From assembly GCF_910592395.1 (NCBI RefSeq), contig NC_088311.1, forward strand, positions 14,818,501 through 14,882,500: a stretch of DNA of 64,000 nt, in the 5' to 3' direction. The notes under the pieces are model-generated. The model worked only from the letters and a program-made list of their open reading frames with translations. It did no database searches and was not told the origin of the DNA. Numbering within the stretch: the stretch's first letter is position 1; the number at the start of each line of letters is the position of its first letter. This DNA comes from Lineus longissimus (lineage: Eukaryota > Nemertea > Pilidiophora > Heteronemertea > Lineidae). Positions 20,896 through 32,414 of the stretch are shown here, in pieces. A program made the translations under genes and the position numbers.

Positions 20896-20906
20896 GGTGG
20901 GGATGG
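20896..20906 (+). promoter_or_regulatory. Polypurine tract of gypsy element
   Basis: GGTGGGGATGG immediately abuts the TGTGG start of the downstream LTR, as expected for the plus-strand cDNA primer. Its presence here and absence before 4,426 identifies 20907-21216 as a true 3' LTR and not a solo LTR. Confidence 0.7.
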
Positions 20907-21216
20907 TGTGGTGAACTGGGTCACAGTCTTGGTTCCGTGGTTGGCCACGGCGGCGCCAGCATTACGAAAGTGCCCCGGTCACCCGGCCATCCCCGCCCGT
21001 GTGTTACGTCACTCGCCTGCGCTCGGTATTTCCCGCTGTACTGTCGATGACGCGACGACGCGTAATGTCGTTACGTCAGCGACAGAGCGGGGTTGAAGCG
21101 GAGAGACGAGCGGGTTCGAACGTGGAAAGTGACGAGCAGAGATAAAATCGAGTATTAATCAACGTTAGTCGAGTCTTTCATTTAGTAAAACTATTGCTAT
21201 TACATTATTCTTTTCA
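20907..21216 (+). repeat. 3' LTR of gypsy element
   Basis: 310 bp, TGTGGTGAACTGGG to ATTCTTTTCA, with nine differences from the 5' LTR by eye. Followed by GATA, the TSD partner of 4422-4425. Confidence 0.88.
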
Positions 21217-21533
21217 GATAGATGAACTACTAATATATCTATTTTTTATCTCCAGAAATTCCATTTCAAGAACCTCCTGTGACGTGGCCTTCACAGCTAA
21301 GGACTGGCATCAAGTTTCTTTTGTCTCTCTCGGCACATGACTTTAAAGGGGAGATATACAGGTTGTATCCTAAATAAGGAGATACTCCCTTTAAAGTAAT
21401 GTCGGCTGGCAGGAACAGAACATTGGTGCATATTGTAAATCCTTCACCAGCAGCCATCCGTTCCCTTTCCGCCACAAATGCTCCTACTATTTATATCCGG
21501 CCGGTGCATAAACTGTCAAATGTATCTGGAAGT
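21217..21533. other. Non-coding
   Basis: No gene or repeat boundary recognised between the gypsy 3' end and the tandem duplication. Confidence 0.45.
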
Positions 21534-23897
21534 ACATTTAAGCTTGCTATTCGATCACCACAACCATGCTAGTATTAAACAAGAGTTAATGCCAGGCAGC
21601 TGTAGCGATTTTCCGACTTCGGGACTTTGTCACTTATAGGTATTTCTGGGGGGGGGGGGGGAATTATACCGGGTTCTAATAGAGGCGTTCCCCAGTTTTC
21701 ATTGGTGCATCCTCATGGTACCGGGCTGAATACTCTACCGTGAGATGACCGTTTGATAGACATTGTTGTATAGAGACGGGGTGGCACGTAGAATCCCGTA
21801 ATTACGTTTTGAAGTCGTCCTTTCTTCTCCGTTGATTAGTGGTTGAAACATTGCATGGACAGAGTCGTGCGAGAACACGGTTATGTCGCGCCAGTACAAC
21901 TTGGTATCGTCCTTCCTTCTTGGTCGATGGCAGGTAAAACTCGCATGGACATAGACGCCCAGTTCAACCTGGGGTCGTCCTCCCTTCATTGTGGGTGGCA
22001 GGGTGAAACTTGGCATGGACAGAGTCGCGCCAGTTCAACTTGGGGTTGTCCTCCCTTCTTGGTGAGTGGCAGGATGAAACTTGGCATGGACTGAGTCGCG
22101 CCAAAGAGATCGCGAAATAATGAAATGCAAGCTCAGTACCATAAGGATGTTCACCAACTATCCCCTTCGTAACGACAAGTGACTAAATCCGTGACTCGTG
22201 ACCTTACGTTAGTCCGTCAGGGCACGCCACAAAGCTTGTAGGTAATAATATCAACGAAGTCAAATGTATAAAATATCCCGAGATTTGTTTAATAGGTGCT
22301 CATGCGCACAATCGATATCATTCATGGAAATGAAATATGATATATATATATATATATACTCTAGTCTCGGCTTTTTATGGTGGGTTTGCAATATGCAGGC
22401 CATTCCCCTTCACAAACTACGGAGAGCATGGTTACTCACCGCTTTTGTGATGAAATGGCCAATCAGATGGCGGAGCAATGCCGAAGTGTGCTATGGTCGA
22501 TTTCGCGGTTATGCTAAACACTCGGGCAGTTTGTTGAATCGCTCCTATGAAATAGATCTGACCTATGAGCAGTTCCGAAGTTCCAGTGTCAATGGTATTT
22601 CCAAAATTGGGTCCGGGGTGGTTTTTTGAGTTGTTTGTTATGGAAACGAGTGACTTTTAATAAATCAGTTGGTAATTGGTTTATTGTAATCACACAAAAT
22701 TTAGGGATGGTTCAACATTTAAGCTTGCTATTCGATCACCACAACCATGCTAGTATTAAACAAGAGTTAATGCCAGGCAGCTGTAGCGATTTTCCGACTT
22801 CGGGACTTTGTCACTTATAGGTATTTCTGGGGGGGGGGGGGGGGAATTATACCGGGTTCTAATAGAGGCGTTCCCCAGTTTTCATTGGTGCATCCTCATG
22901 GTACCGGGCTGAATACTCTACCGTGAGATGACCGTTTGATAGACATTGTTGTATAGAGACGGGGTGGCACGTAGAATCCCGTAATTACGTTTTGAAGTCG
23001 TCCTTTCTTCTCCGTTGATTAGTGGTTGAAACATTGCATGGACAGAGTCGTGCGAGAACACGGTTATGTCGCGCCAGTACAACTTGGTATCGTCCTTCCT
23101 TCTTGGTCGATGGCAGGTAAAACTCGCATGGACATAGACGCCCAGTTCAACCTGGGGTCGTCCTCCCTTCATTGTGGGTGGCAGGGTGAAACTTGGCATG
23201 GACAGAGTCGCGCCAGTTCAACTTGGGGTTGTCCTCCCTTCTTGGTGAGTGGCAGGATGAAACTTGGCATGGACTGAGTCGCGCCAAAGAGATCGCGAAA
23301 TAATGAAATGCAAGCTCAGTACCATAAGGATGTTCACCAACTATCCCCTTCGTAACGACAAGTGACTAAATCCGTGACTCGTGACCTTACGTTAGTCCGT
23401 CAGGGCACGCCACAAAGCTTGTAGGTAATAATATCAACGAAGTCAAATGTATAAAATATCCCGAGATTTGTTTAATAGGTGCTCATGCGCACAATCGATA
23501 TCATTCATGGAAATGAAATATGATATATATATATATATATACTCTAGTCTCGGCTTTTTATGGTGGGTTTGCAATATGCAGGCCATTCCCCTTCACAAAC
23601 TACGGAGAGCATGGTTACTCACCGCTTTTGTGATGAAATGGCCAATCAGATGGCGGAGCAATGCCGAAGTGTGCTATGGTCGATTTCGCGGTTATGCTAA
23701 ACACTCGGGCAGTTTGTTGAATCGCTCCTATGAAATAGATCTGACCTATGAGCAGTTCCGAAGTTCCAGTGTCAATGGTATTTCCAAAATTGGGTCCGGG
23801 GTGGTTTTTTGAGTTGTTTGTTATGGAAACGAGTGACTTTTAATAAATCAGTTGGTAATTGGTTTATTGTAATCACACAAAATTTAGGGATGGTTCA
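21534..23897 (+). repeat. Direct tandem duplication, two ~1.18-kb units
   Basis: Units 21534-22714 and 22715-23897 look identical by eye except for the length of a poly-G run (14 versus 16). The junction shares ACATTT with both outer edges (21534-, 22715-, 23898-), a 6-bp microhomology. Each unit contains the left TIR of the pogo-like element (from 22,359 and 23,542) and about 830 bp of its upstream flank, including a four-fold GGCATGGACAGAGTCG-type sub-repeat. A recent duplication or an assembly duplication are both possible. Confidence 0.9.
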
Positions 23898-26666
23898 ACA
23901 TTTTCAACATTAACACACGAGTACAAAGATTACACTAGGAAAATGTTGAGTTAGAAATCCACATTTTTCAGAGTACCCGTTTCTTCAGGAGGGAGGGGGT
24001 CAGAGAAAAGATTAATCTCTGTACGCTTGTGAAAATGTTGAACCATCCGTTACCGTTTTCATACTTGCAACACCGTGTATTGTGAGGCTATGTCTGATTG
24101 AACTTCCCCAGGCATCATGCCTACGCCGAGGCCCTATGTTGTATAATCGGGGACGTTATAAACTGGGCCAAGTGTCCGTACTGTCCGTGCTGCCATTCGT
24201 GCGAAATCGCAATGGATGAACCCATGCCAAAAAGAAGACGAAGCTACTCCGTTTCGGAAAAGATCAGGTACCTGCGACAACTTGAAACTGCCATAATGAA
24301 TGGAAATGTGGCTAACATGACAGAATTTGCTAACCACTATCACATATCCATCCACACCTTTAGAAAGTGGGACTTAGCAAGTTAAGAACGAATGGAGCAA
24401 GAACATCAGGGTGAAAGCAGAAGAGTGAAGCCAAAGAATACGGGTGCCTGGCCAGAAGTCGAGGAGCAGCTGCACGAATGGTTCCGGCAGCAACGTGAGC
24501 TACGCTTCCCCATCGCCGTACATGACCTGAAGGAAAAAGGTTTAGACATTTTCCAAGCTTGGTGGAGAAACCTCGCTGATGCACGGCGAGATGAAATTAT
24601 TGGCACTAGACCCACACTCCACGATTTCCGTGCGTCAGATGGATGGGTGGACGGTTTCAAGGACAGGAAACATGTTTCATTACGCAAAGTTGATAAACAC
24701 TCAACTACCCTGCCTCAAGACGCCGCAAATCGAGTGGAGGAATTTAGGAACGATGTCACCGGGAATATAGAACATTTCGAGATCGCCATGATGTTCATAT
24801 TCAATATGGATGAAGCCTTCATGCTATTAGACTTTCGTCCAATGCACACTTGTAATGAAACGGGGTCATCTTCAGTAGACGTCCGGACGTCAAGATCCAA
24901 TGTGAAACTTGGCTGTACTGTAATACTCTCTGTGTCACAGCCGACGGCAACATGACGACAGCCCACATCACGTTTCCCCGTCGTGGATTTGTTCGTCAGC
25001 TAGCCCTCCTGGAAGGACGCCAAGATCTACCACCTAACGTCATCGTGACCTCCTCTGCGAATGGATGGGTGAGGGAGGAGACCTTAGGACACTGGATGGA
25101 GAATGTCTTCGAGCCCTACCTGGAGAGGCATGAAGTAGAACAGTTCCTTCTGCTGGTTGACCGTTACCGAGTACATCAAACGGAATACTTCGGTATGAGA
25201 GTCACAGAATTAGGAGGACTTTTAAATTTCATACCTGCAGGATGCACATCTCTGGTGCAACCTCTAGACGTATCGGTAATGAAATCCTTTAAATCCCACG
25301 CCAGAAAAGAGTGGACATTGTGGAAAAAGCGCAATACGAATGCGGAAGGACAGTGTGACCGAATCCAGCTGAATGACGTTGTCAACATTTTGTGAGCAAT
25401 GCCTGTGGTGCCGTGAGTCCCCAGGTTATCGAAAATGGAGGCAGCTTTACGCCAAGGCCAGGTCGAGGCTGGACCACTTCCACAACTTGACGAAGAACAT
25501 GCAGATGGAATTGAGTTCATGGCCATGCTAGATGATGAAGTGGATCAGGCGTAGTGCTCTGCAGGATGCGAGAGAACACGGACTGTGTCTTTGCACTGTC
25601 TGTGTGAACATTAGTTGTCCACCATAAATCACCTTCGTGGCACTTATTTACCCAACAAATCTCTAAAAACTTCCCCAAAATAATCTCTGATTTTTAAACC
25701 TGCATTCAGTGGTATTTCAACAGAACTACCATGTTTTGCTGCAATGAAATGCAGAAAAATACTACTGAATGCAAGTTTCCCAAATCTGAATTTGATTTTG
25801 TGGAAGTTTTTAGATAAGTATTTGATGGGTAAATAAGCGCCATGAAGCCGATTTATGGTGGGCAACTAATTTTGACCCAGACAGAAGCCTGAATATCTAT
25901 AAAGCAGATCCATGACGTCGACTTACGTCATGACGTCAGTCACATTGGCAAGAGGAAAAACCATTGTGGCCGTTATGCAACATTTCGTCGCTGCATGTGC
26001 TTACTGTGTACATTACCGAGTGACGTACTGCACATCTTAGCAATCTATGGGTAATAAGGTTCACGTTGGTGCATAAAAGTAGCGGTTGGCTTTTGTCCTT
26101 AGCGACGTTTGACGTGTTTAGAAAAAGATGGCCTGTGTTGAAACGTGTAAACAGGTTCCCCAATCATCCCCCCGGATCTATCTATCTATCTATCTCATTT
26201 CTTGTTTACCTCGATGTGAAAAGTTCAATTCTGAATTGAGACTGTAGTCATTTCTTATGTTTAGAGAAAAATGCACCAAACGTTGCAATTTTAAAGAAAA
26301 TTTAGACACCCAGGCAATTTATGGTTCATACTCAGAATGTAAAATTCGCGCATTTCTTTTGCGACACCCTGCATTATAGCATTAATTTTATTTATCGTAA
26401 TAGCAGTGTGAAGTAAAACTTTCAATATTACAAACTGTATCAATTTCGGTCATACATTGAACATTAAAAGATTGGATGTAATGAACCATAACTTTCCCTG
26501 TGGCTCAATCAATTTCACAAGGACCGCGTCCCATGCTAGCAGTCACACGATCCAAATGTGAATGACAGACGTTCAGCCATTCATATGGTGGAGGCGGTCT
26601 CACATCACATTACTGGCTAGTGTAGGCGGTAGATAATGAACCCACCATAAAAAGCCGAGACTAGAG
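23542..26666 (+). mobile_element. pogo/Tigger-like DNA transposon
   Basis: The ends CTCTAGTCTCGGCTTTTTAT... (23542-) and the inverted copy ending ...GCCGAGACTAGAG (26666) match over about 28 of 29 bases. TA dinucleotides outside (23540-23541 and 26667-26668) fit the TA target of Tc1/mariner-pogo elements. The 3,125-bp interior contains a decayed transposase with a CENP-B-like DNA-binding part and a DDD catalytic core. A second, partial left end lies at 22,359 in the duplicated unit. Near 23,887-24,049 an internal inverted pair (GGATGGTTCAACATTTTC) suggests a further small insertion. Confidence 0.82.
24212..25554 (+). pseudogene. pogo-like transposase, decayed
   Basis: ATG 24,212 begins MDEPMPKRRRSYSVSEK, a helix-turn-helix like the paralogue at 60,927. 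After KWDLAS there is an in-frame TAA. The same frame reopens with a CENP-B/Tc5-type second HTH (WPEVEEQLHEWF) and the start of the catalytic core (FIFNMDEAF, first Asp). A frameshift near 24,940 moves the rest (ITFPRRGFVRQLA; FLLLVDRYRVHQ; TSLVQPLDVSVMK, third Asp) to another frame that stops at 25,395. A recognisable acidic tail (EFMAMLDDEVDQA) ends at 25,554. At least three breaks, so inactive. It would have performed cut-and-paste at TA sites. Confidence 0.85.
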
Positions 26667-27386
26667 TATATATAATTTTGATGACGACGACAGCAGAACG
26701 GATGAGAAGGCGACGTTTAAGTTCAGTTTCCAGTTAAACTAAAAGATAGTGATATTATGATAAACTCCTGATGAGTATCTTAAATCTTAAAACAGGACGG
26801 TTCTTTAATAAATCAACGTATTAGCCATCCAGGCTAAGCGAAGCGAGAAGTGGTCTGATTACGAAGTACTTGTAGAAATTTAGATGTAAATGAATTATGA
26901 ATGGATTTAAATATTTGACCGTGGTCTAAAGTGCATTAGGGTCTGCCCGCGCTGACATAATGGGAAGCATGGGGCAGACAAGTGCACAGTAACACATAGG
27001 AATAGAAAAAGAAATGCTAGAATTGAGTGCCAATTCCGTAATTAAGACTAAAATTCCATGTATTATGTACATTCCTAATAGCATGGACCTACTCGCAGGC
27101 AAGACTACGAGGATCTCGCTTTAAATTTTTAGGATTTGAACCTTACAAGTGGAGTCCAAAATTGAAACTGCCAAACTGTTCAGAAATGACGCCTTTTATA
27201 CATTTTAGACGTCAAAAACATGACGTCACAACAGCGATTGACCAATAGGAACCGTCGAAATTTGGATTCTGAGGACGTAGAATTCCGTCTAAAAATGTCT
27301 AACATTTACATTTCAAACTGAAAAATTATTATTTTACAAGTTGTCGCAAAGAAATCATACACACGTGATAGAGTAAGGGTATATGC
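26667..27386. other. Non-coding
   Basis: Nothing assignable. A short (TCTA)n microsatellite lies a little upstream, at 26,176-26,196 inside the pogo element. Confidence 0.45.
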
Positions 27387-28105
27387 ATGTTGATTGGCTC
27401 CAGGCAGCAGCTTGGAAAGGTGAGCATTGACGGAGTCAGGGTGGGGAACTCGACAGTCAGCACCAGTGCGTCAGTCAGAAATCTGGGTGTCTTTTTTGAC
27501 GAACACAAGTCGATGGAAACTCATGTCAGTAAAGTCTGCTCCAGAGCTTTCTTTGGCCTCTACAAGATTCGTTAGATTCGCGGGTTTCTGACTGTCGGCA
27601 CCACCAAAACCCTGGTGCATGCGTTTGTTACATCTCACCTGGACTACTGCAATGCTCTCCTCTACGGCATCACGGAACAGCAGTATGGCAGGTTGCAGCG
27701 TGTTCTAAATGCTGCAGCCAGGGTTACATGCTTGGTTCCCAAGTTTGACCGTATCAGTCCGGTTCTGATGCGGCTCCATTGGCTGCCTCTCAAGGCAAGG
27801 GTTGAGTTAAAGATACTCTTGCTCACCTACAAGGCAGTCCATGAGCGTCACCGGCTTACCTGACTGATATGGTACAACGCCGATATGGGTCAGCCTATTC
27901 CCTCAGGGCTGATGCCGCTTTCCTTTTACAGGAGCCACGCACCAAGTGCATACGTTTTGGTGACATATCCTTCTACAAGTCGGCGCCACTCCTATGGAAT
28001 GGGCTGCCCACACACATTAGACTTGCGGGGTCAAAGGCAGATGTCACAAGAGAGGTACGATTTGCGAAAGGTGTCACCCAAGATCACTTTTACCAAGCTA
28101 CATGA
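27387..28105 (+). pseudogene. LINE RT C-terminal relic (L2/CR1-like)
   Basis: Three adjacent frames give SVRNLGVFFDEHKSME, SHLDYCNALLYGI and VLMRLHWLPLKARVELK. These are the post-palm region of a CR1/L2-type reverse transcriptase, comparable in content to 650-1222 but on the plus strand. Stops at about 27,573 and 27,861 and frame changes show decay. The catalytic palm and endonuclease are absent. Confidence 0.75.
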
Positions 28106-29329
28106 AAGTTGACAGAGGTGAGAGTCAGTTCTGAGTGATTTTCTAGAATAGGAAAAATAACAGGGAGACGTCATGTTGGCTGTTCGACGGAACCTGTAAA
28201 GAAGTCATCCCAAATGAAACTTGAATAAAATGTGGCAATTGTGGTCTAACACCACGACTTAATCGTGAAACGATATAAAAATGTCGAGAGATTATGAATT
28301 TTGAGGGATGAGATAAATGGAACTTGATAGATTGATGAAAATACACTCCGAAGTCGACTCTGACATCTGTCAAAACGCATGTAGAATAACATGTATAAAC
28401 ACAGTATAAACACAGTACACGGTAAACTACATGGTTTAGATCCGATGACGATTAACAGAAAAAGGTTCTTTAACGTTCTTGATTGATGATTTATTATAAA
28501 ACACATTCTGCAAAAACAAATATACAAACATGAGGCAATGAAACACATACGGTATTGCGAATGAACATTACAAACGAATCAAAGAGAAATCGAAAGGAAA
28601 GTAATCATACCTAAGAGTGCGATTTTCATGTTATCCTTACTAAATTCGAGAAAAGTTTGTGTGTTTGTTTGTTTGTTTGTTTGTGCGCTCATATCTCCCA
28701 TACCGAATGGCTGAGCGACCCCAGATTTTGCATGTAGCATTCAACGGGTCCCGAAAGTGTCCTTACGAAGCCCGATTTTTGAATTTCCAACTAACATCCG
28801 ATATAACGCCGTTTATTGGTTTTATCTAACGTTATTCAGCTTGCCCGCGCGGTGATTTTACCTTCGCGTCATGCGCGTCACGGGCGACGCCGACGTCACT
28901 CCCGACACAGCCTGATCGCGTCACGGCTCCGACGTCAGGATGGGTCTGCTGACGTCATGACGTCACAATGCGACGTCTCGAGCCCTGTCACTTCAGTCAA
29001 AAGCTTTGGTGCGTTCACACTGAGCTTGGTGATCAATTTTTGTTCGATTTCGGAATCAAATTGTGAAAAGAAGGTTTGTATTAAATGTACAGAGTCAACA
29101 TAGGGTTAACAACTATGAAATTCATGATTGCATCTTCCTGTGTGGTTAATGGCTATCAAAATCAACTCACCAACGCTAGCGTCTTTTCAGGACACTGCAT
29201 CTGCATAACATAACTTATTGACCATTTTTACAGGTTTTCGCTGGAAAAAAGCCCTGTATTATACTCCTTGCACACCTGATAATATGACATGTCTGACAAC
29301 AAAATAAAACAAACTTACCCTTTCCACAT
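28106..29329. other. Non-coding; short microsatellite
   Basis: No supported gene. (GTTT)n near 28,657-28,683. 28,840-28,990 is CpG/GACGTC-rich with several GACGTCA octamers, which I could not link to any element end. Confidence 0.4.
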
Positions 29330-29432
29330 TATTTATTTATTTATTTATTACACTAAGGCCTGTCGGCCTAAAGTACAGGAGTACAAGGTAATAAGTGTCT
29401 TACATCATTTTGGCAGCGTGAGGATACATACA

Positions 29433-31095
29433 CCATCAATTTAGGCTATCTCGTCTTCTAAACAAATGATATACCGGTACAAAGTTTCCCAGATTATTGC
29501 AAACTTTCTTATTGTCCGAATTAAGTAATTCAATAAATTTAAACATACTGGGTCTAGTTCTATAGAATCTTGGGATCCATTTGGTTCTTAGATTATTATA
29601 CAAAGGACACCTAAGAGCAGACAAGCATGATATTCATCCTCGAGATCATTTAGGTCGCAGAATTATTATATTCTTGCTTCTCTAGGTATAGGTCTTGGCT
29701 TATGCCACCTACCACTCTCAATATATAACTTATGTGCAGAGCAACTAAGCCTTGTTAAAGCTATTCTAAGTTTCTCGTCTTTTACAACATTCAGATAATT
29801 TGAGAGAACATAGCTAGTTTTCGTTTCTACTAACAAATTCAATTTACTCATTCCTCGACTTTCCATCTCCCATGATTGTTGGTAACAATCATACACTCTC
29901 TGTTTAAAGGCACTCAAGAACACTTTCTCGTTCGCTACACCCTGGTTTTCCCATACATCTCTAAAACCATACATAGACAGTAAATTACTAACACTCTTTG
30001 ACAAGTTTTTACCACGCGTCTGACGTAAGCCATCATAACATATTCTTGGGTAGCGATCCTCATTCATATTAAAAATTTTTAACCAGTATTTGACAATAGA
30101 TAGTTCTAAATCCTTCTGGACCGGCAGGCGTCCACATTCAATTCGTACAGCATTATTTGGAGTACTCGTTCTAACACACAGTATTTTTTTCAAGAAATCT
30201 GTCTGAACTTTTTCAACACATCTGGCTGTTGCAAAGCCCCAAATCTCGGCTCCATACTTATAAACTGGTGCAACACATGTATCAAAAAATTTTAATCTTT
30301 CGTTAACATTGATATTGTAGAATTTCTTTAACTTGTCTTGAAGGGCAAATAAACTTCTGTTAGCTGCACTTGCAGTCTGTTCTATGTGATAAAACCATTT
30401 ACCTTTATAATGGAACTACAGACCTATATATTTATAGATGGGAACAATTTCGATCTCCTCTTCATTAAAATACCACTTCTCATTTACTAGTAGTTCTTCT
30501 GTATTACGAAAAACAACGATCTTCGTCTTAAGCAGGATTACAATCAGACCCCATTTTTCTGTGTACTTCTGAAGGGAATCTATCAAGGCTTGTAGTTCTT
30601 CTGGTGTGTTTGCCATTAATACCATGTCGTCTGCGAACATCAGTATAAATATATCGAGCCAAGCGATACCTGTTCGTATTTTACCAATACCTAGTTGTGA
30701 TACTACTTAGTATATCATTAGTGAACAGCTAAAATAATATAGGTGACAATAAACAACCTTGTTTCAAACCTGTATTGCATGTGAAACCGTCTCCAACATC
30801 ACCATTTACCAAGACATGTATCAGGACACTGCTGTATAGTACCATCAGAGCATTTACTAGATACTCTGGGACACGACATTTAATTAGTTTATACCGTCAA
30901 TTCGATCGAAGCACTTCGAAAAATCTATAAATAGACAATAACGTTTACCTTTCCGTCTTTTCAGTGCTTCTTGTATCCTGGCATTTAGTATGAACATGTT
31001 ATCAACCGTTGAATATTTTGGTCTAAAGCCCGATTGCTCTTCGACTAGAATGTTCCGCTCTTTTACACACTTTTTAAATCTTAAACTGATTTAAC
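29433..31095 (-). pseudogene. LINE reverse transcriptase and C-terminal region
   Basis: Reading on the minus strand from about 31,095: an EEQSGFRPKYSTVDNMFIL segment, LFIDFSKCFDRID (motif A with catalytic Asp), and MFADDMVLMANTPEELQ (motif C, FADD; from 30,640). A stop near 30,416 interrupts it. It resumes with SLFALQDKLKKFYN and the 175-residue frame 30193-29666, then a C-terminal RCPLYNNLRTKWI region to about 29,433. Several stops and shifts interrupt it. The part between the endonuclease linker and EEQSGFRP is missing at the Harbinger insertion. Confidence 0.8.
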
Positions 31096-31201
31096 AAGTG
31101 GAGCACAATGGCTCATGATGTAATGAGTAGAGCAATTGAAATGAAAATACCCTCATCTGCTGTGCTTTGCACTTGCACTAGGCCCATATACTTTGAAGGC
31201 T

Positions 31202-32414
31202 ATGGAGGCAAAGGTAGCAAAAGCTGGTGACGGAATTAGGAAGAGGAGAGTATTTTCTGAACTAGAGAAGCATTTGCTGCTGCAGCTTATTGAAAAGGAA
31301 AGGGAGGTAATTGAACTGAGGCAGAATACATCCAAGATACTGAAACAAAAGAATGATGCCTGGGATCGTATTGTGACGAGTTTTAATTCGTAGAAAGGTA
31401 TTGAAGCTACAGATGGGAAAACTCTGAAAAAGGTTTGGGACAATCTCAAAACTAAGGCGAAGAAAGATGTGAGCAAAGAAAAAAAAGATCGTCGGTTAAC
31501 AGGCGGTGGTGAAGCGGATCCAGAGGCACCGGCTGATGATGTGTCCCACCTTGTGTCTTCAATGTGCAGTGATGTTCTGAAACCACTTGATAACGACATT
31601 GATGACGATACAGGATATCATAAAGAAGGTACTTTGATTTCACTTTTTATTAACACACTTCATTACAAAGTCCACTATTTGGTCGGAGAAAACTACATAC
31701 AAACACACTACATTATTACGGAGTCCACTATTTTGGTCGGAAATACCTCGGCAGATAAATAATGATGAGTTAACATTGTAGACAAAAGTATACTCCATTC
31801 AATATAATACAGCGCCTCTCACCTGGCCCCATTGTGCCTTATCTCTAATGGTATTCAGTTATTGAGCCACTACTCAGACTACCTGGAACCAGGTCAGAGA
31901 TGCAATACTATGCTGAATAGTAATAACATTCCTTACAATTTCAGATGCCAAAATGAGTTTCTTGCCATCATTGGATCCTGCGTCTGCATTCGGAGACGTT
32001 CAGCCGAGTTTTCCCAACCCACCTGTACATGTACAGCCACATCAACCACAGCCGTGCACATCATCAGCTACAAAGCCGAAGAACCTAAAGCTAGCTACAT
32101 TGGAGGTCGTCAAAGGCAAAGCGCAACGTAAACGAGCTAACGTTCCAGAAAATCAAGCTTCAGAGAAGGATGCATCTGCTACGGCATCCTCGTTTGACAG
32201 AGCGCTTAAGATGCAGGAAATAGAGCATGAACTGCAGGTGAAACGCCTAAAGCAAAAGATGGCATACGATGAGGAAGAACACTCAGAGCGCATGGAATTG
32301 ATTAAAATGCAACAGGAATTCATACAGCATTTGCATGACAGGATGGAACCAGCTTCTAATTCGTCTAATCAATCGGGATACTCTCTTTACAATATTTCTT
32401 CACAGATGAATTAG
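31202..32414 (+). pseudogene. Harbinger SANT/Myb-like DNA-binding protein (2 exons, one stop)
   Basis: Exon 1 (31202-31628) reads KRRVFSELEKHLLLQLI, a SANT/MADF-like helix start, and KTLKKVWDNLKTKAKKDVS, the third-helix region of Harbinger Myb-like proteins. An in-frame TAG at 31391-31393 separates the two. A donor (GAAG/GTACTT) joins an acceptor (TTTCAG) at 31,944, and exon 2 (31945-32414) adds a proline-rich segment and a C-terminal coiled coil (LKMQEIEHELQVKRLKQKM). In active Harbingers this partner brings the transposase to the nucleus and the element ends. The stop codon suggests inactivation. The transposase gene is convergent and overlaps by four bases. Confidence 0.7.

Larger units (their letters stand above)
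4426..21216 (+). mobile_element. Ty3/gypsy LTR retrotransposon carrying a nested Kolobok transposon
   Basis: Two 310-bp LTRs in direct orientation (4426-4735 and 20907-21216) bracket gag, protease, RT/RNase H, integrase and a third ORF. A primer-binding site follows the 5' LTR and a purine tract precedes the 3' LTR. GATA occurs immediately outside both ends (4422-4425 and 21217-21220), consistent with a 4-bp TSD. The outer span is 16,791 bp. Without the 8,004-bp transposon at 12,560-20,563 and one TTAA it is about 8.8 kb, a normal size. By eye the LTRs differ at nine positions (about 97% identity), so insertion is not very recent. The polyprotein is broken, so this copy is defective. Confidence 0.88.

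Noticed and set aside
20907-21216. Solo LTR
   Set aside because: A purine tract directly precedes it and GATA follows, pairing with the 5' LTR at 4,426. It is the 3' LTR of one element enlarged by a nested transposon.
21735-23812. Four ORFs of 83-121 codons repeated in both tandem units
   Set aside because: They duplicate because the DNA is duplicated. No recognisable domains, and several are built from the GGCATGGACAGAGTCG sub-repeat.
28816-29103. 95-codon plus frame in a GACGTC-rich block
   Set aside because: No homology, composition driven by CpG-rich repeats, no supporting splice or start context.
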